Source: JAGQRJ01 sp041402045 (GTDB taxonomy: Bacteria > Planctomycetota > J058). Taken from it: a stretch of 64,000 nucleotides of DNA. The translations under genes and the position numbers were made by a program. The first letter of the stretch is position 1. Every line of letters starts with the position of its first letter. Shown one piece after another: positions 34,599-46,800 of this stretch. The DNA is taken from NCBI GenBank assembly GCA_041402045.1, contig JAWKSZ010000011.1, forward strand, positions 1 through 64,000. The letters are read 5' to 3'. The notes under the pieces were generated by a model. It made no database searches and had not been told where the DNA came from. It worked only from the letters and a program-made list of their open reading frames with translations.

Positions 34599-37500
34599 TT
34601 GCGGGAGAGACTGGAGTTGAGCGAGACAGCGGGGGAACCCGACGCCAGCACTGCGCGCGACCTCGACCTCGCCCTCCGCGAGGCCGCCAGCCTGGTGTGG
34701 GCGTTCGACGCCGGCGTCGCCGCGGCGAGCCTCGAACGCGTCAAGGACTCCGGGAACGCGATCGAATCCCTCGTCGACGGGGGTGAGGTCGACCTCGGCC
34801 CCGCCATGGAGCTCCTGACCTCCCCCCCGAGCGAGCTCCGCTGCCGCTGCGGGCAGCGCTACACCCTGGCCGAGGGCCTGCGGCAGGCAGCCCTGGCGAC
34901 CGTGTGCCCCGCCTGCAAGCGCCGGGACTGGGACGCGACCCTCGGGGCCCAGGAACAGACCCTGATCCCGGAGCGGATCGACCCGCAGCAGCACGTCCAC
35001 GACCACCTGCTGGCCGCCTGGGCGCGCGCGCGGAGCGTCGACTCCCCCTGCTCGGCGAGGCGCTGGGCCAGGGCAACCCGGTCCTCGAGACCCTCGTGCT
35101 CAACGACCTGGTCGAGCTGCCGGTGGTCATGGAGGCCCTGGAGCGCACCGAGCCGCTCACCTGCAACGGCTGCGGCACGACCTACGTCCTCCCTACGGAG
35201 CTCTGACCTACGCCAGCGGGCGCCGTGCCCCGTCTGCGGCGTGCCCCTGGGCGCCGACGCCGCCGACGCCACCGACCCACCTCGGCGACCGCCCCGCAGG
35301 GCGGCGAGGAATCGCCGGCTACCGCCTCGTGCGCCGCCTGGGGAAGGGGGCATGGGCAGTGTGGCTCGCCCGGCACCCCGAACACCGCCGGTCCGCGCTC
35401 AAGCTCCTGCGGCCGCTCCTGGACGAGGTCGCGCTGCCGCTTCGAGCGCGAGGGAGAACGCTCTGAGCGTGAACCACCCAACCTCGTCCGCGGCTTGGCG
35501 TTCGGGGTCGACCCCGACCACGGCGCCTGGATCGCCATGGAGTTCGTCTCGAGGCTGAGCCTGCGCCAGGTGCTGCGCCGGCGCGAGCACGAGCGCCTGG
35601 AGCTGGCCGAGGCCCTGACCGTGCTCCGCCGGCGTGTTCCAGGGGCTGCGGGCCCTGCGCCCAGGGGATCCTGCACCGCGACCTCAAGCCGGACAACGTG
35701 CTCGTGAGCGCGACCGGCGAGGTCAAGCTCACCGACTTCGGCCTGGCCCTGCGCTCGGACGTGTCGGAGCGCCTGACCCGGGAAGGCGCCGTGCTCGGAC
35801 ACCGAGCCGTCCCCGGAGGTCCTGCGCGGCGAGGGTGGACCCCCGCCGGGTGACGCCTACTCCCTGGGCTCCCTCGCGTTCCGCGTGCTCTCCGGCGAGC
35901 CCCTGTTCAGCGGGAACAGCGTGCCGGAGGTGATCGCGCAGCAGCTCGGGGACGACCGCCAGAGCCTGACGCGGATCGCGCCCTCCCTGCCCCGCGAGCT
36001 GTCCACCTTCGTCGACGAGCTGCTCCAGCCCCGCCCCGAGCAGCGCCCGACCCTCCAGCACTTCGGCCAGCTCCTGGACACCTTCGAGTCCAAGTGGACC
36101 CAGGGCAACCTTGGACGCCTGGCCGAGCAGCTCTCGGACGTGACCGTCCTCCCCGGCCAGCCCTCGGCCAGCAGGCTGGGCACGCTGCAGGAGGGCACGC
36201 TTCGCCCACTTCGCGCCAGGGGCGAGCTGGGCCGCGGCGGCATGGGCGTGGTCTCGCCGCCGCGACCTGACTTCCCTCGAGCGCCCGGTCGCGCTCAAGG
36301 TCCTGCTCCCCGGGGCCTTCGACCAGGACGTCGAGCGCCAGCGCTTCCTGCGCGAGGCCCAGGCCGTGGGCGCGCTCCAGCACCCAGCGATCGTGCGCGT
36401 GTTCGAGGCCGGCGAGCACGAGGGCGCGTATTTCCTCGCCATGGAGCTGATCGACGGCGAGACCTTCCGCAGGCGCGCGAGCATGTCCCTCGACGAGCAA
36501 CTGCAGGTCCTGATCCGGGTGTGCGACGGCGTGCACCACGCCCACGCCCACGCCGTGATCCACCGCGACCTCAAGCCCGACAACATTCTGGTCGACCGCC
36601 AGGGCCAGCCCCACGTCCTCGACTTCGGGATCGCCAAGCGCCTGGACGCCGCCGCCGAGGACAGCCCTGACCCTGGGCGATATCGTCGGCACCCTGCCCT
36701 ACATGCCCCCGAGCAGGCGGCGGGTCGCGCCCACCTGGTCGACGTGCGCAGCGACGTCTACGCCCTGGGCTCCATGCTCTACGAGCTCCTGTGCGGGCAG
36801 TCGCCGTTCTCCGGGCCAGGTGCACCAGGTGATCCGCCAGATCCTGGAGGACGACCCTGACCCCCGAGCTCCGTGAACCCCACCGTCCCTGGGAGCTCGA
36901 CGCGATCTGCCTCAGGCCCTGGAGAAGCTCCAGGACGCGCGCTACTCCTCGACCTCGAGCTGCGGCGGCGGGACCTCGAAGGCGCTACCTGGCGGGGCAG
37001 CCGATCCGCGCCCGGCGCGCCGGCGCCGCCGCGTCATCGCAGCCTCAAGAAGTGGATCCGGCGCAACCGCGGGCTGACCCTGCTCGGCGTGCTGGCTTGC
37101 TGCACCCTCGTCGCCCTGGGGGTCCTGCGCCTGCACGCCGAGCGCCCGGCGCACCGGGCTCCTGAGCACCAGCGCACCAGGCCTGGGAGCGCTTGCAGGC
37201 CTCAGGCGACCTGACTGGGGGCTATCCGGTGCTCCTGCGCAACCTCGAGGGCCTCGAGCCCGGGGACTCGCTGACGGTCCCGGTGGAGACGGTGGCCCTG
37301 CTCCCCGACGACCTGCGCCCGGCCCGCGGCCAGACCCTGCACCTGGACGAGGTCCGCGTGACCCAGTGGCTGGAGCGGGTCTCGGCAGAGCAGGCCAAGT
37401 CCCGGCGCTCCAGGCCCTGGGCCGCGGCGGACGATCAGCTCCGCGCGCGCCGCACCCGCGACACCGCCCAGCGCCAGCGGCTGCTCGAGGAGCAGGCCCT

Positions 37501-39294
37501 GAGCGCGGTCGCCTTCGCGCGCAAGGGCTGCGGAGCCCGGGTGCTGCAGGTGAGCCAGGCGGTCGGGCGGGCCTCCTGGAGGAGGACCGGCTGGAGCTGC
37601 AGCGCGTGCAGGACGGTAGCCCAACACCCCGATCAGGACTTCGCCGCCCGCGAAGCCAGCCTGGAGCGCGGGCGCGAGCTCGTGTCCCGGGTGCTGCAGA
37701 TCAGCGAGCCAGGGCGACCTTTGCGGGCCGAGGCCAGGAGCTCGCTGCTCGAGCTGCGCCTGGGCGCGAGCGCCTGCGCGCGCGCCGCGGCGGATCGAGG
37801 CCCTGGAGGACGACGTGCGCGCGGCCCGGGGCTGTTGGCGACCGCCGAGGCGACCCTGGCCCAGGGCAAGGCCCAGGCCGAGGCCGGCGAGCCGAGGCCG
37901 CGGCGGCGACCCTGCGCCGAGCGCGGATCGACCTGCTCAACGCCGACGGCTACTGGCCGGAGCCGCCGGAGTTCACCGCGGCCCGCGAGCGCCTGGTCGA
38001 GGTCTCGCTGCTCCTGGGCGACCTCGCCCTGCGCGAGGACAAGTTCGAGCTCGCGGAGTACGAGCTGGCGAGCGCCGAGGTCTACCGCGGGCACCTGGAG
38101 CCGGAGAAGCAGGCGTTCCGCGAGCGGCTGCTGGCGGACAGCGCGCTCTCCCGCGACGCCCGCCGCTTCGCGGCCGAGGGCGACGAGCGCTTCGCCGAGG
38201 GCCGCTGGTCGGCGGCGGCCGCCGCCTACCAGCGCGCGCTGGAGAAGAAGCCCGACCCCGAGCTCACTCGGCGCCGCGCGCGGTGCCTGGCCCTGGCCGA
38301 GGCGGAGGAGGCCCGCAGCGCCCAGGACCCCGCCCGCGAGCGCGAGGCCCTCGGGCGCGCGCTGGACTTCGGCGCCGAGCGCGAGCGCTGGACCGGGCGC
38401 CTGGCGGAGCTCGACCGCGCGCTCTACGCCCGCGCGCTGGCCGCGGGCGACCGCGCCTTCGCCGCCGCCGGCGAGCGTGGGCAGGGCTGGCAGGCCGCGA
38501 TCGACGCCTACGACGCCGCCCTGGCCTACGACCCCCAGGGCACCCAGGCCCTCGTCGGGCGCGCGGACGCCTACGCCCTGCGCGACCTGCCCGCGGGCAT
38601 GGTCCTGGTCGCGATCCCCCGCGCGCGCCTGGCCGAGGGCGCCAGCGCGGCGCGGGTCGACCCCGGCGAGACGCTGCGCTTCTACCTCGACCGCCTGGGC
38701 GACCCGCCGGCGTTCGCCGAGTTCGTGCGCCGCGGCAGCTACGCCGAGCGCGCTGTGGTCGGACGCCGGCTGGAGCCGCAGCGCGCGAGCTTCGTCGACG
38801 CCAGCGGGCTGGCGGCCCCGCGAGCTGGGTCAGGGGCCACCCCGATGCGCGAGCAGGAGCCGGTGACCGGCGTGAGCTACTACGAGGCCGAGGCCTGCGC
38901 GCGCGCTTCCTCGGCGAAGCGCCTGCCCACGACCCGCGAGTGGACCCTCGGCGCGTGCTTCCACCCCAGGACGGCTGGCGCCCGTTCCCTGGGGCGACGA
39001 GGTCAGCCCCAAGCGCTGGCGAGCTTCAAGTCCCTGCGCGTGGGCGAGGTCGGCGGGCCCGACCAGAGCCCCTGGGGCGCCCTGGACCTGGGCTTCAACG
39101 TCTCGGAGTGGACCCAGGGCGACGCGCCCACGGTCAAGGGGTTCTCCCTCGCGTTCTTCCCCCACGACGTGGAGGTCGGCGTGCGCGCCTGGCGCAAGAC
39201 CCCCGCCCCCCAGGCGCGCATGCGCTCGCTGGGCTTCCGCTGCGCCCGCGACGTCCAGGCCCCGCCGCCCTCGAGCGCGGAGCGCGCCCGGTGA
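34599..39294 (+). pseudogene. Tandem Ser/Thr kinase with FGE-like domain, broken into many frames
   Basis: Originally about 1,560 residues. Pieces in order: a zinc ribbon (CRCGQRYTL then CPACKRRDW), kinase 1 (from about 35310; HRDLKPDNVLV, LTDFGLALR), kinase 2 (from about 36220; GELGRGGMGVV, HRDLKPDNILV, DFGIAKR), a transmembrane helix (near 37075-37130, LLGVLACCTLVALGVL), a coiled-coil/TPR-like region, and a C-terminal SUMF1-like domain (GMVLVAIPRARLAEG; GFNVSEWTQ; MRSLGFRCARD). The reading frame shifts at least ten times, mainly between 35.0 and 37.8 kb, and again near 38.9-39.0 kb. Motifs survive in each piece, so the breaks are recent or are sequence errors. A TTG at 34617 with GGGAG upstream is an alternative start. 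Its stop overlaps the next start (GTGA). Confidence 0.7.
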
Positions 39295-40866
39295 AGCGCG
39301 CCCTGCTGGCGCCGCTCCTGCTCGCGGCGGTCGGCTGCCGGTTCAGCGACCCTGGCCCGACCCCTGGGACCGGGCGCTGAGCGCCGACCCCGCCGCTCGG
39401 TACGCCTCGCTCGACCATCTGCCCTCGCGTGGGACCCGGTGCGCGTGGGCTTCGACCCGCTCCAGCTCCACGCCGGGAGCGAGCTCCTGCACGCCCACGT
39501 CCCGGACCTGAGCGTCCTGCGTGACGACCTGCGCCAGGGGCTCAGGAGCCTGGGGCTGTTCGCCCGGGTCGAGGCCCGGGGCACCCAGGAGGACACGCCG
39601 GGGCGGGTGCGAGACCTGGCCTGGGACGGGCAGGACGACCTGCTGCTCGAGCTCGAGCTGCGCGACTACCACCACGCCTACCTCGGCCACGCCAACTACC
39701 CGCTGTGGTTCGTGGCCTACACCTCGCTCGTGTGGCCGGCGTTCTTCGTCGAGGTCGACCGCTACGGCGCGGGCCTCGAGCTCCAGGTCCGCCTGCGCAG
39801 CCTGCAGGAGCGCCTGCCGCCGCTCTTGGAGGCGACCTACGTGGTGCGCCCCGAGGCCGCGGCGCTGGACCTCACGCCGCTGGAGCGCGACCTGGTCGGG
39901 TTCGTGGACGTGCTCGCGCTGTGGAGCGTGGAGAGCTCCTTGGACGAGGCCAACTGGGCCGAGATCGAGTACTACGTCGGCCCCCACGCGCGGCGGCTGC
40001 TCGGGACCCAGCTCCTGCACGACCTCGAGGGCGGCGTCGCGCGCCGCCTGCGCGGCGGCTCCCCCGAGGAGCGCGAGGCCGTGCTGCGCAGCCTGCGCAA
40101 GCGCCTGGCGCTGGTCGTGGGGGTGAGCGAGGTCGCCGACCCCACCGTCGGCAGCGCGGCCTTCGCCCGCGACGACGCCCAGGCGCTGAGCGCGGCGCTC
40201 CAGGGCCCCGCGGGGGGGAGCCTCGTGGCGGGGCAGGACCTGATCGAGCTCGTGGACGAGCAGGCCACGAAGCCCGCGGTGCTCGCGGCGCTCCGCGGGA
40301 TCGCCGGACGGGTGACCGAGACCGACGAGGTCGTGGTCTACCTGGCCGCCCGCGGGGTGCGCCTGCCCGCCGACGACGACGAGGGCGCGCGCGCGGCGCT
40401 GGTGCTCCACGACACCGAGGCCGCGCGTCCCCAGGAGACGACCCTCGCCTTCGCCGAGCTGGGGGCGGCCCTGGGCCAGATCCGCGCCGCGAAGGGGGTC
40501 GTGATCCTCGACGCTGGGCTCGGCGCCGAGGGGCGCACCTGGCGCCCGGACGCCGAGGTCGCGCCGTTGACCTCCGCGGCCCTCGCGCAGCAGCTCGCGC
40601 TGCCCCCGGGCTGGACCGCGCTGTTCCCCGCGGGCCCGGACCAGCGGGTGGGGATCCTGCCCCAGGCGCGGGGCGGGCTCTACGCTCAGGCCCTGCTCGA
40701 AGGGCTCTCGGGGGCAGCCGACGTCGACGAGGACGGCCGGGTCAGCTCGAGCGAGCTCCAGGACCATGTCACCCTGCGCGTGCGGGAGCGCGCGGGGCTC
40801 GAGGGCTTCGAGCAGGTCCCCTGGGCGCTGGGCCCGACGGAAGGGGGGTTCGGGTGGCCACGCTGA
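39291..40866 (+). CDS. Lipoprotein with caspase-like fold, catalytic residues lost
   Basis: About 524 residues after repair. The signal peptide ends in lipobox LLLAAVGC. The C-terminal half (about residue 275 on) follows the C14 caspase layout: VVGVSEVADPTVGSAAFARD, then TETDEVVVYLAARG where active caspases have YxSGHG, then KGVVILDAGLGAEG where they have the DACHSG motif. So both catalytic His and Cys are replaced. A calcium-binding-like DVDEDGRVSSSEL follows. The frame shifts near 39340-39400 (two indels). GTG overlaps the stop of the broken kinase gene, and its end overlaps the giant lipoprotein by 13 bases. A degenerate caspase serving as a binding protein is inferred. Confidence 0.72.
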
Positions 40867-43800
40867 AGGGCACGCTGCAGCGCGCGCTGCTCCTGGCGCT
40901 CGCGCCCTGGCTCACGGGCTGCCTCTACCTGGGCGCGGGGATCGCGTCCCTGGCCTTCGACAACGGGTCCAGCGGCGGCGGCGGGGTCGTGATCTTGTTC
41001 GCCGAGGACGCGGACCTGCTCGTGGCCCGCGGCAACGACGACCAGGGCGACACCACCGAGGGCCGCGGGCGCCAGATCGTGGCCGCGCAGTTCCAGCTCA
41101 CGGCGACCAAGGCCACCTCGATCCAGACCCTGACCCTCAGCGCCACCGGCAGCTTGGACGACAGCACGATCCCCCTCGTGCGCCTGCACCGCGACCAGAA
41201 CGGCGACGGGTTCCTCGACGCCGCCGACCCGCAGCTCGGGGGCACCGAGGCCTTCGTGCAGGACGACGGCACGGTGCGCTTCGAGAACCTGAACCTGACC
41301 CTGGCCGCCGCCGAGTCGGTGGAGCTGCTGGCGGTGCTCGAGACGCCGCCCGCGGCCGCGGAAGGGCAGACCCTGCAGCTCGTGATCGCCGACGCCCAGG
41401 CGGTCGAGGCCACGACCCAGGTCTCGGGCGGCGCGCCCCTGCGGGTCGAGGTCTTCGGCGCGCCGGTCAGCGGCGGCACGCGCACGATCAGCACCCGAGG
41501 CACCCTGACCGTCGACCTGGGCCCCTCGTCCCCGGGGAATCAGGTCGTGTTCCCCAACGCCACGGGGGTGGGGCTGCTGCAGCTCGACGTGCGCACCTCG
41601 AGCGCCGAGGCGATCCGGATCGACACCCTGCGCCTGCAGACCAGCGGCAGCGGCAACGACGCCGCGGACGTGACCTCGGCCTCGCTGCACCTGGACGTGG
41701 ACAGCGACGGGACGCTGAGCGCCCCGGACCAGTTGATCGCGGTGGCCGCGTCGGCGGCCACCGACAACGGCCCCCTGAGCTTCAGCGGGCTGGCGCGCAC
41801 CCTGGCCGCGAGCCAGCTCGAGCGCTGGCTCGTGAGCTACGACCTCTCGGGCACGGCCCAGGACGGCGCGAGCTTTCGCCTCGACCTGGGCTCGAGCGCC
41901 GACGTGGTCGCCCAGGGCGAGAGCTCGCAGCAGGCGGTCGTCGCCCAGGGCCCGCCGGTCACCGGGGGCGGGACGGTGACCGTCGCCCGCGCGACCCTGA
42001 CCGTCTCGGCGGGCGCCACGAGCGGCGGCGGCGCGGTGACCCCGGGCACCGCGAACACGACCGTGCTCCAGCTCGTGCTCGCCGCAGGCCAGACCGAGGC
42101 GGTGCGCGTCACGAGCCTGGGTGTGTCCTCGAGCGGGAGCGGCGACGAGGTCGGCGACCTCAGCGCGCTGCGCCTGTGGATCGACCCGAACGCCGACGGG
42201 GTGGGCGACTTCCAGCTCGCCTCGGGGACCTTCTCCGTCGACAACGGGACCCTGGTGTTCACGGGCTTCAACCGCCAGATCGGCGCGGGGCAGAGCGAGA
42301 CCTGGGTCGTGACCGCGGACGTCGCGCCCGGGAGCGTGGGCGGCGACGTGTTCACCGCGGCGCTCGCGGGCTCGATCAGCGCAGTGGGCGCGACCTCGGG
42401 GCTGGGGGTGCCGGTCACGCCCCCGGCGATCAGCGGCGGCGCGCTCCGAGTGCGCGGGAGCCTGACCGTGGTCGCCGGCGCGAACCAGCCCGCCTCCCCG
42501 AACCAGGTGTTCGCCAACTCGACCAACGCCCCGGTGCTGCAGCTCGCGGTCGGCGCGGGCAACGGCGAGGCCGTGCGCGTGACCTCGCTCTCGGTGACCC
42601 CCGCCGGGACCGGCGACGACGCGACCGGGATCGCGACGGTGGACCTGATCCTCGACGGCAACGGCGACGGCGTGTTCACCGCGGGCCCCGACACGATCCT
42701 GCAGTCCCAGCCCTTCCCGGCCAACGACCAGGCGGTGACCTTCGCCAACCCCAGCGGGTTGTTCGCCGACATTGCGCCGGTCACCACCCGGCTCCTGCTC
42801 CTGCGCTATCAGCTCTCGGGGCAAGCCCTCGACGGGCAGACCTTCGGCGCCACCGTCGCCGGCAGCGGGGTTCAGGCGACGGGGCTCGGGTCGTCCCTGG
42901 CCTTCAACGCCAGCGGCAGCGCGAGCAGCGGCGCCAACCCGCTCGTGGCCCGCCGCGGCGCGGTGACCCTCAGCGCCGGCCCGCAGAACCCGGGGGCCAC
43001 GGCGCTGCTCAACGGTCAGACCAACGCGGTGGCGCTGCAGCTGCGCGCGGTCGCGGCCAACGGCGAGGCGGTCGACGTGACCGCGCTCACCGTGCGGGTC
43101 AGCGGGAGCGTGGACGACACCGCGGCCTGGACCCAGGTCCGCCTGCTGCGCGACGACGGCTCGACCCCCGGCGTCGTGGACGGCACGGACACGGTGCTCG
43201 GCACGCCCCAGACCTTCGCCGCCAACGACGGCAGCGTGACCTTCAGCGGCGCCCCGCTGTTCAGCCTCGCCGCCGGGGCCACCGCGGACTTCCTCGTGGT
43301 CCTGAGCGCGAGCGCCACGCCCCTGAGCGGGACCGCGACCCTGAGCGTGGCGGCCGCCGCGGACCTCAGCGGGACCGGCGCCACGAGCACCCTCTCGGCC
43401 CAGGTCACCGGCGCTCCGGTCGCGGGCGGGACGTTGACCCTGGGGGCGGGGACCCTCAGCCTGGCGACGGGTCCGGCGACCCCCGCCGCCCGCGACGTGG
43501 GCGCGGGGCAGGCCAACGTGGAGCTGCTCCAGGTGCGCTTCAGCGCGGGGCCGGCCGAGGCGGTGCGCCTGACCCAGCTGCGCTTCGTGGCCTCGGGGAC
43601 CGTGGACCCCGCCGCCGACGTGACCCAGGTCCGGCTCTACCGCGACCAGGGCACCGGCGGGACCCTGGACGGCGACCCGCTCCTCGGCACCGGGACCTTC
43701 ACCGCCGGCGCGGTGACCTTCGCGCTGGGGGTCGGCGACCTGGACGTGCCCGCCGGCGGCACCCTGGACGCGCTCCTGGTGGTGGACCTCTCGGGGAGCG

Positions 43801-46800
43801 CGACCGACGGCGAGACCTTGGCCGCCTCGCTCAGCGCCGGCGCCGACGCGACCGCGGTCGGGATCACCAGCGCCCAGGCGGTGACCACGAGCGGCGGCCC
43901 CGCGAGCGGCAACCCGGCGACCGCGCGCAACGTGGTCGCGGTCAGCGTCAGCGCGGGCGCGATCGCCGGCGGCGGCGTCGCGCCGCTCAGCTCGCGGGTC
44001 GCCATGCTGCACCTCCAGCTCAACGAGACCTCGGGCACGGGGGCGGCGCGGGTCGAGGCGCTCACGGTCACCGGCCTCGGCGCCGGTCAGGACACCCCCG
44101 ACGTGACCCGCCTCGAGCTGTGGCAGGACCAGGACGCCTCGGGCACGGTCAGCGCCGGCGACACCCTGCGCGGCGTGTCCGGCTACGTGACCGAGCCCGG
44201 GAGCGCGACCTTCGGCGGGCTGAACCTGGTGATCGCGGCCTCGGGGCAGCTCGACCTGCTGGTGACCTACGACTTCGCGGGGGCGACCCAGGTCCTGCCC
44301 CCCGACAGCTACCAGGCCCAGGTCCAGGTCGGCGGGCTGGTGGTCAAGAGCGTGTCCACCTCGATCGCGGTGACCCCCAGCGGCCTGCCCCAGACCGGCC
44401 CGCTGCGCAACGCGCTGGCCCCGGGCGGCGCGGTCACGATCACCGAGGCGGTGAACCTCGCCGACGGCTTCGCCCCGCCGAGCACCCAGCACCGCGAGGT
44501 GCTGCAGCTCCGGTTCACGGGCACGGGCACGAGCGACGTGCTCCTGAGCGAGCTCTCGGTGCAAGCCGCGGGCACCGGCGACGACAGCACCGACCTGACC
44601 GTGGTCACGCTGTGGCGCGACGCGGCCCCGGTGGGGACCCGCACCGCGGCGGACACCCCGCTCGCGGTCGCCGTCTACTTCACCAACGACGGCAAGGCGC
44701 GGCTCGCCGGGCTGAGCGAGACCGTGCCCTCGGGAGGGACCCTCGACCTGCTCGTGACCTACTCCCTCGCGGACTCGAGCCAGGTGAGCCCCGGCGAGAC
44801 CTACGGGCTGGGCCTGGCCGCCGCCGACGTGGTCCTCGCGGAGCAGGGCACCGCCGCCGCGGTGACCCCGACCCTCAGCCCCACGAACCCGCTCCCCGGC
44901 GCGACCCTGACCGCGAGCGCCGTGGCGGCCACGGTCCTGGTCGAGGCGGGCCCGCTCAACCCCACGAACCGCGACCTGCGCTCGGACGTGCCGGACCAGG
45001 CCATGCTCCACCTGCGCCTGACCGCGACCACCGGGACCACGACCCTCACCTCCCTCTCGATCAACGCCTCGGGCACCGGCAACGACGCCACCGACGTGGC
45101 GGCGGTGGCGGTGGTCCGGGACGTCGACGTCGACGGTCGGCTCAGCGCCCCGGACGTGGAGCTCGCCCGCGCGACCACCCCCTTCCCGGTGAACGACGGA
45201 GTGGCCACGGTCGCGGGCATGAGCGAGACGATCACGGGCACCGCGGTGCACCTGCTCGTGGTCTACGACTTCGCGACCCCGGCCGCCGGGGACAACGAGC
45301 GCTTCCGCGCGCGGATCGCGTCCTCGGGGGACGTGGGCCTCGGCGGCGGGACCGTGACCGGGAGCTTCCCGATCCAGGGCGGGCAAATGACGGTCGTGGG
45401 CGGGCTGGACCTGCTGCCCGCGCCGGGCAGCCCCGCGTCGGCGGTGCTCTCGGGGCTGCCGCTGGCGGACCAGCCCCTGCTCGAGCTGCGCGCGCGGGCG
45501 AACGGGACGACCAGCGCGACCCTCGACGCGCTGCGGGTCAGCGCGCGGGGCAGCGCCAACGACACGACCGCGCTCACCAACCTGCGGATCTACCGCGACG
45601 ACGGCGACGACGTGTTCGAGCCCGGGGCCGGGGACGGGGCCCCGCTGGCGACGGTGGCCGGCTTCGGCGTCGACGACGGGAGCGTGGTGTTCAGCTCGCT
45701 GGGCCAGACGATCCCCACAGGGACCTCCCGCAGCTACTGGATCGCGGCCACGATCCCCAGCGGGGGGGCCAACCCCGGCGAGTCGGTACGGCTCCTGGTC
45801 GAGCAGGACGCCGACGCGACCACCACCGGCCCGCGCCCGGCGCTGGTGCGCGGTGCGGCGATCGTCGGCGCGGAGTTCCTGCTCAACCCGACCACCGCCG
45901 CCTTCGGCGCGGGGGGCGCGGTCGCCCACGGCTTCGGCGCGCAGCTCGTGCTCGCCGCCGAGGCGGCGGACCTCGACCGCAACGGGACGTTGGACCTCGT
46001 GCTCGCGGTCGACGGCCCCCAGGACACGGTCCAGGCCTACGCCGGCAACGGCGCCGGGGGCTTCGCCGCCGGCGCGAGCACGGCCTTCCCCGGGGGCACG
46101 ATCCGCGCGCTGGCGCTGGGGGACCTCGACCGCGACGGCGACGTGGACGTGGTCGTGGCCCAGAACGGCACGCTGAGCGTGCTCTTGAACCAGGGCGCGA
46201 GCTTCGCGCGCACCGACTTCGCCACGACCAGCGCCGTGTTCCAGGACGTGGCGCTCACCGACTACGACGGCGACGGCGACCTGGACCTGGTGGCCAGCGA
46301 CTCGGGGAACGCCCAGCTCCTCGGCCGGCGCAACGACGGCGCCGGCGGCTTCGCCACCACCAACACCCTCGCGCTCCCCGGCGCCCCCGGGCGGCTCGCG
46401 CTGCTCGACGTGGACCGGGACGGGCTCTTGGACGCGGCGACGGTCGCCGGCTCGGACCTGCGCCTGGCCCGGGGCGACGGGACGTTCTTCGCCGCCAGCG
46501 TCCTGGTCGAAGCCGGCGTACCCGCGGCGCTGGACCTCGCGGCCGGCGACCTCGACCGCGACTGCTACGACGACCTGATCGTGGCCTACACCGGCGACGT
46601 GTTCCGGGTCTACGCCAGCCAGGCCCCGGGCTCGGCCACCCTCGCGCTCACCGGCGGCGACCGCGCCTCCCCCGGCGGCGGCGCCGCGACCGGGCTCCAG
46701 GCCCTGGCGCTCACGGACGCCAACGGCGACGGCGACCTGGACCTGATCTGCGTGCACGCGGGCAGCGACGGCGCGGTGCTGCACCTGGGCGGGCCGGCCT

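Noticed and set aside
34599..39294. Several separate small kinase genes
   Set aside because: The pieces line up as one kinase-kinase-TM-FGE protein in order; single-base shifts explain the splits better.
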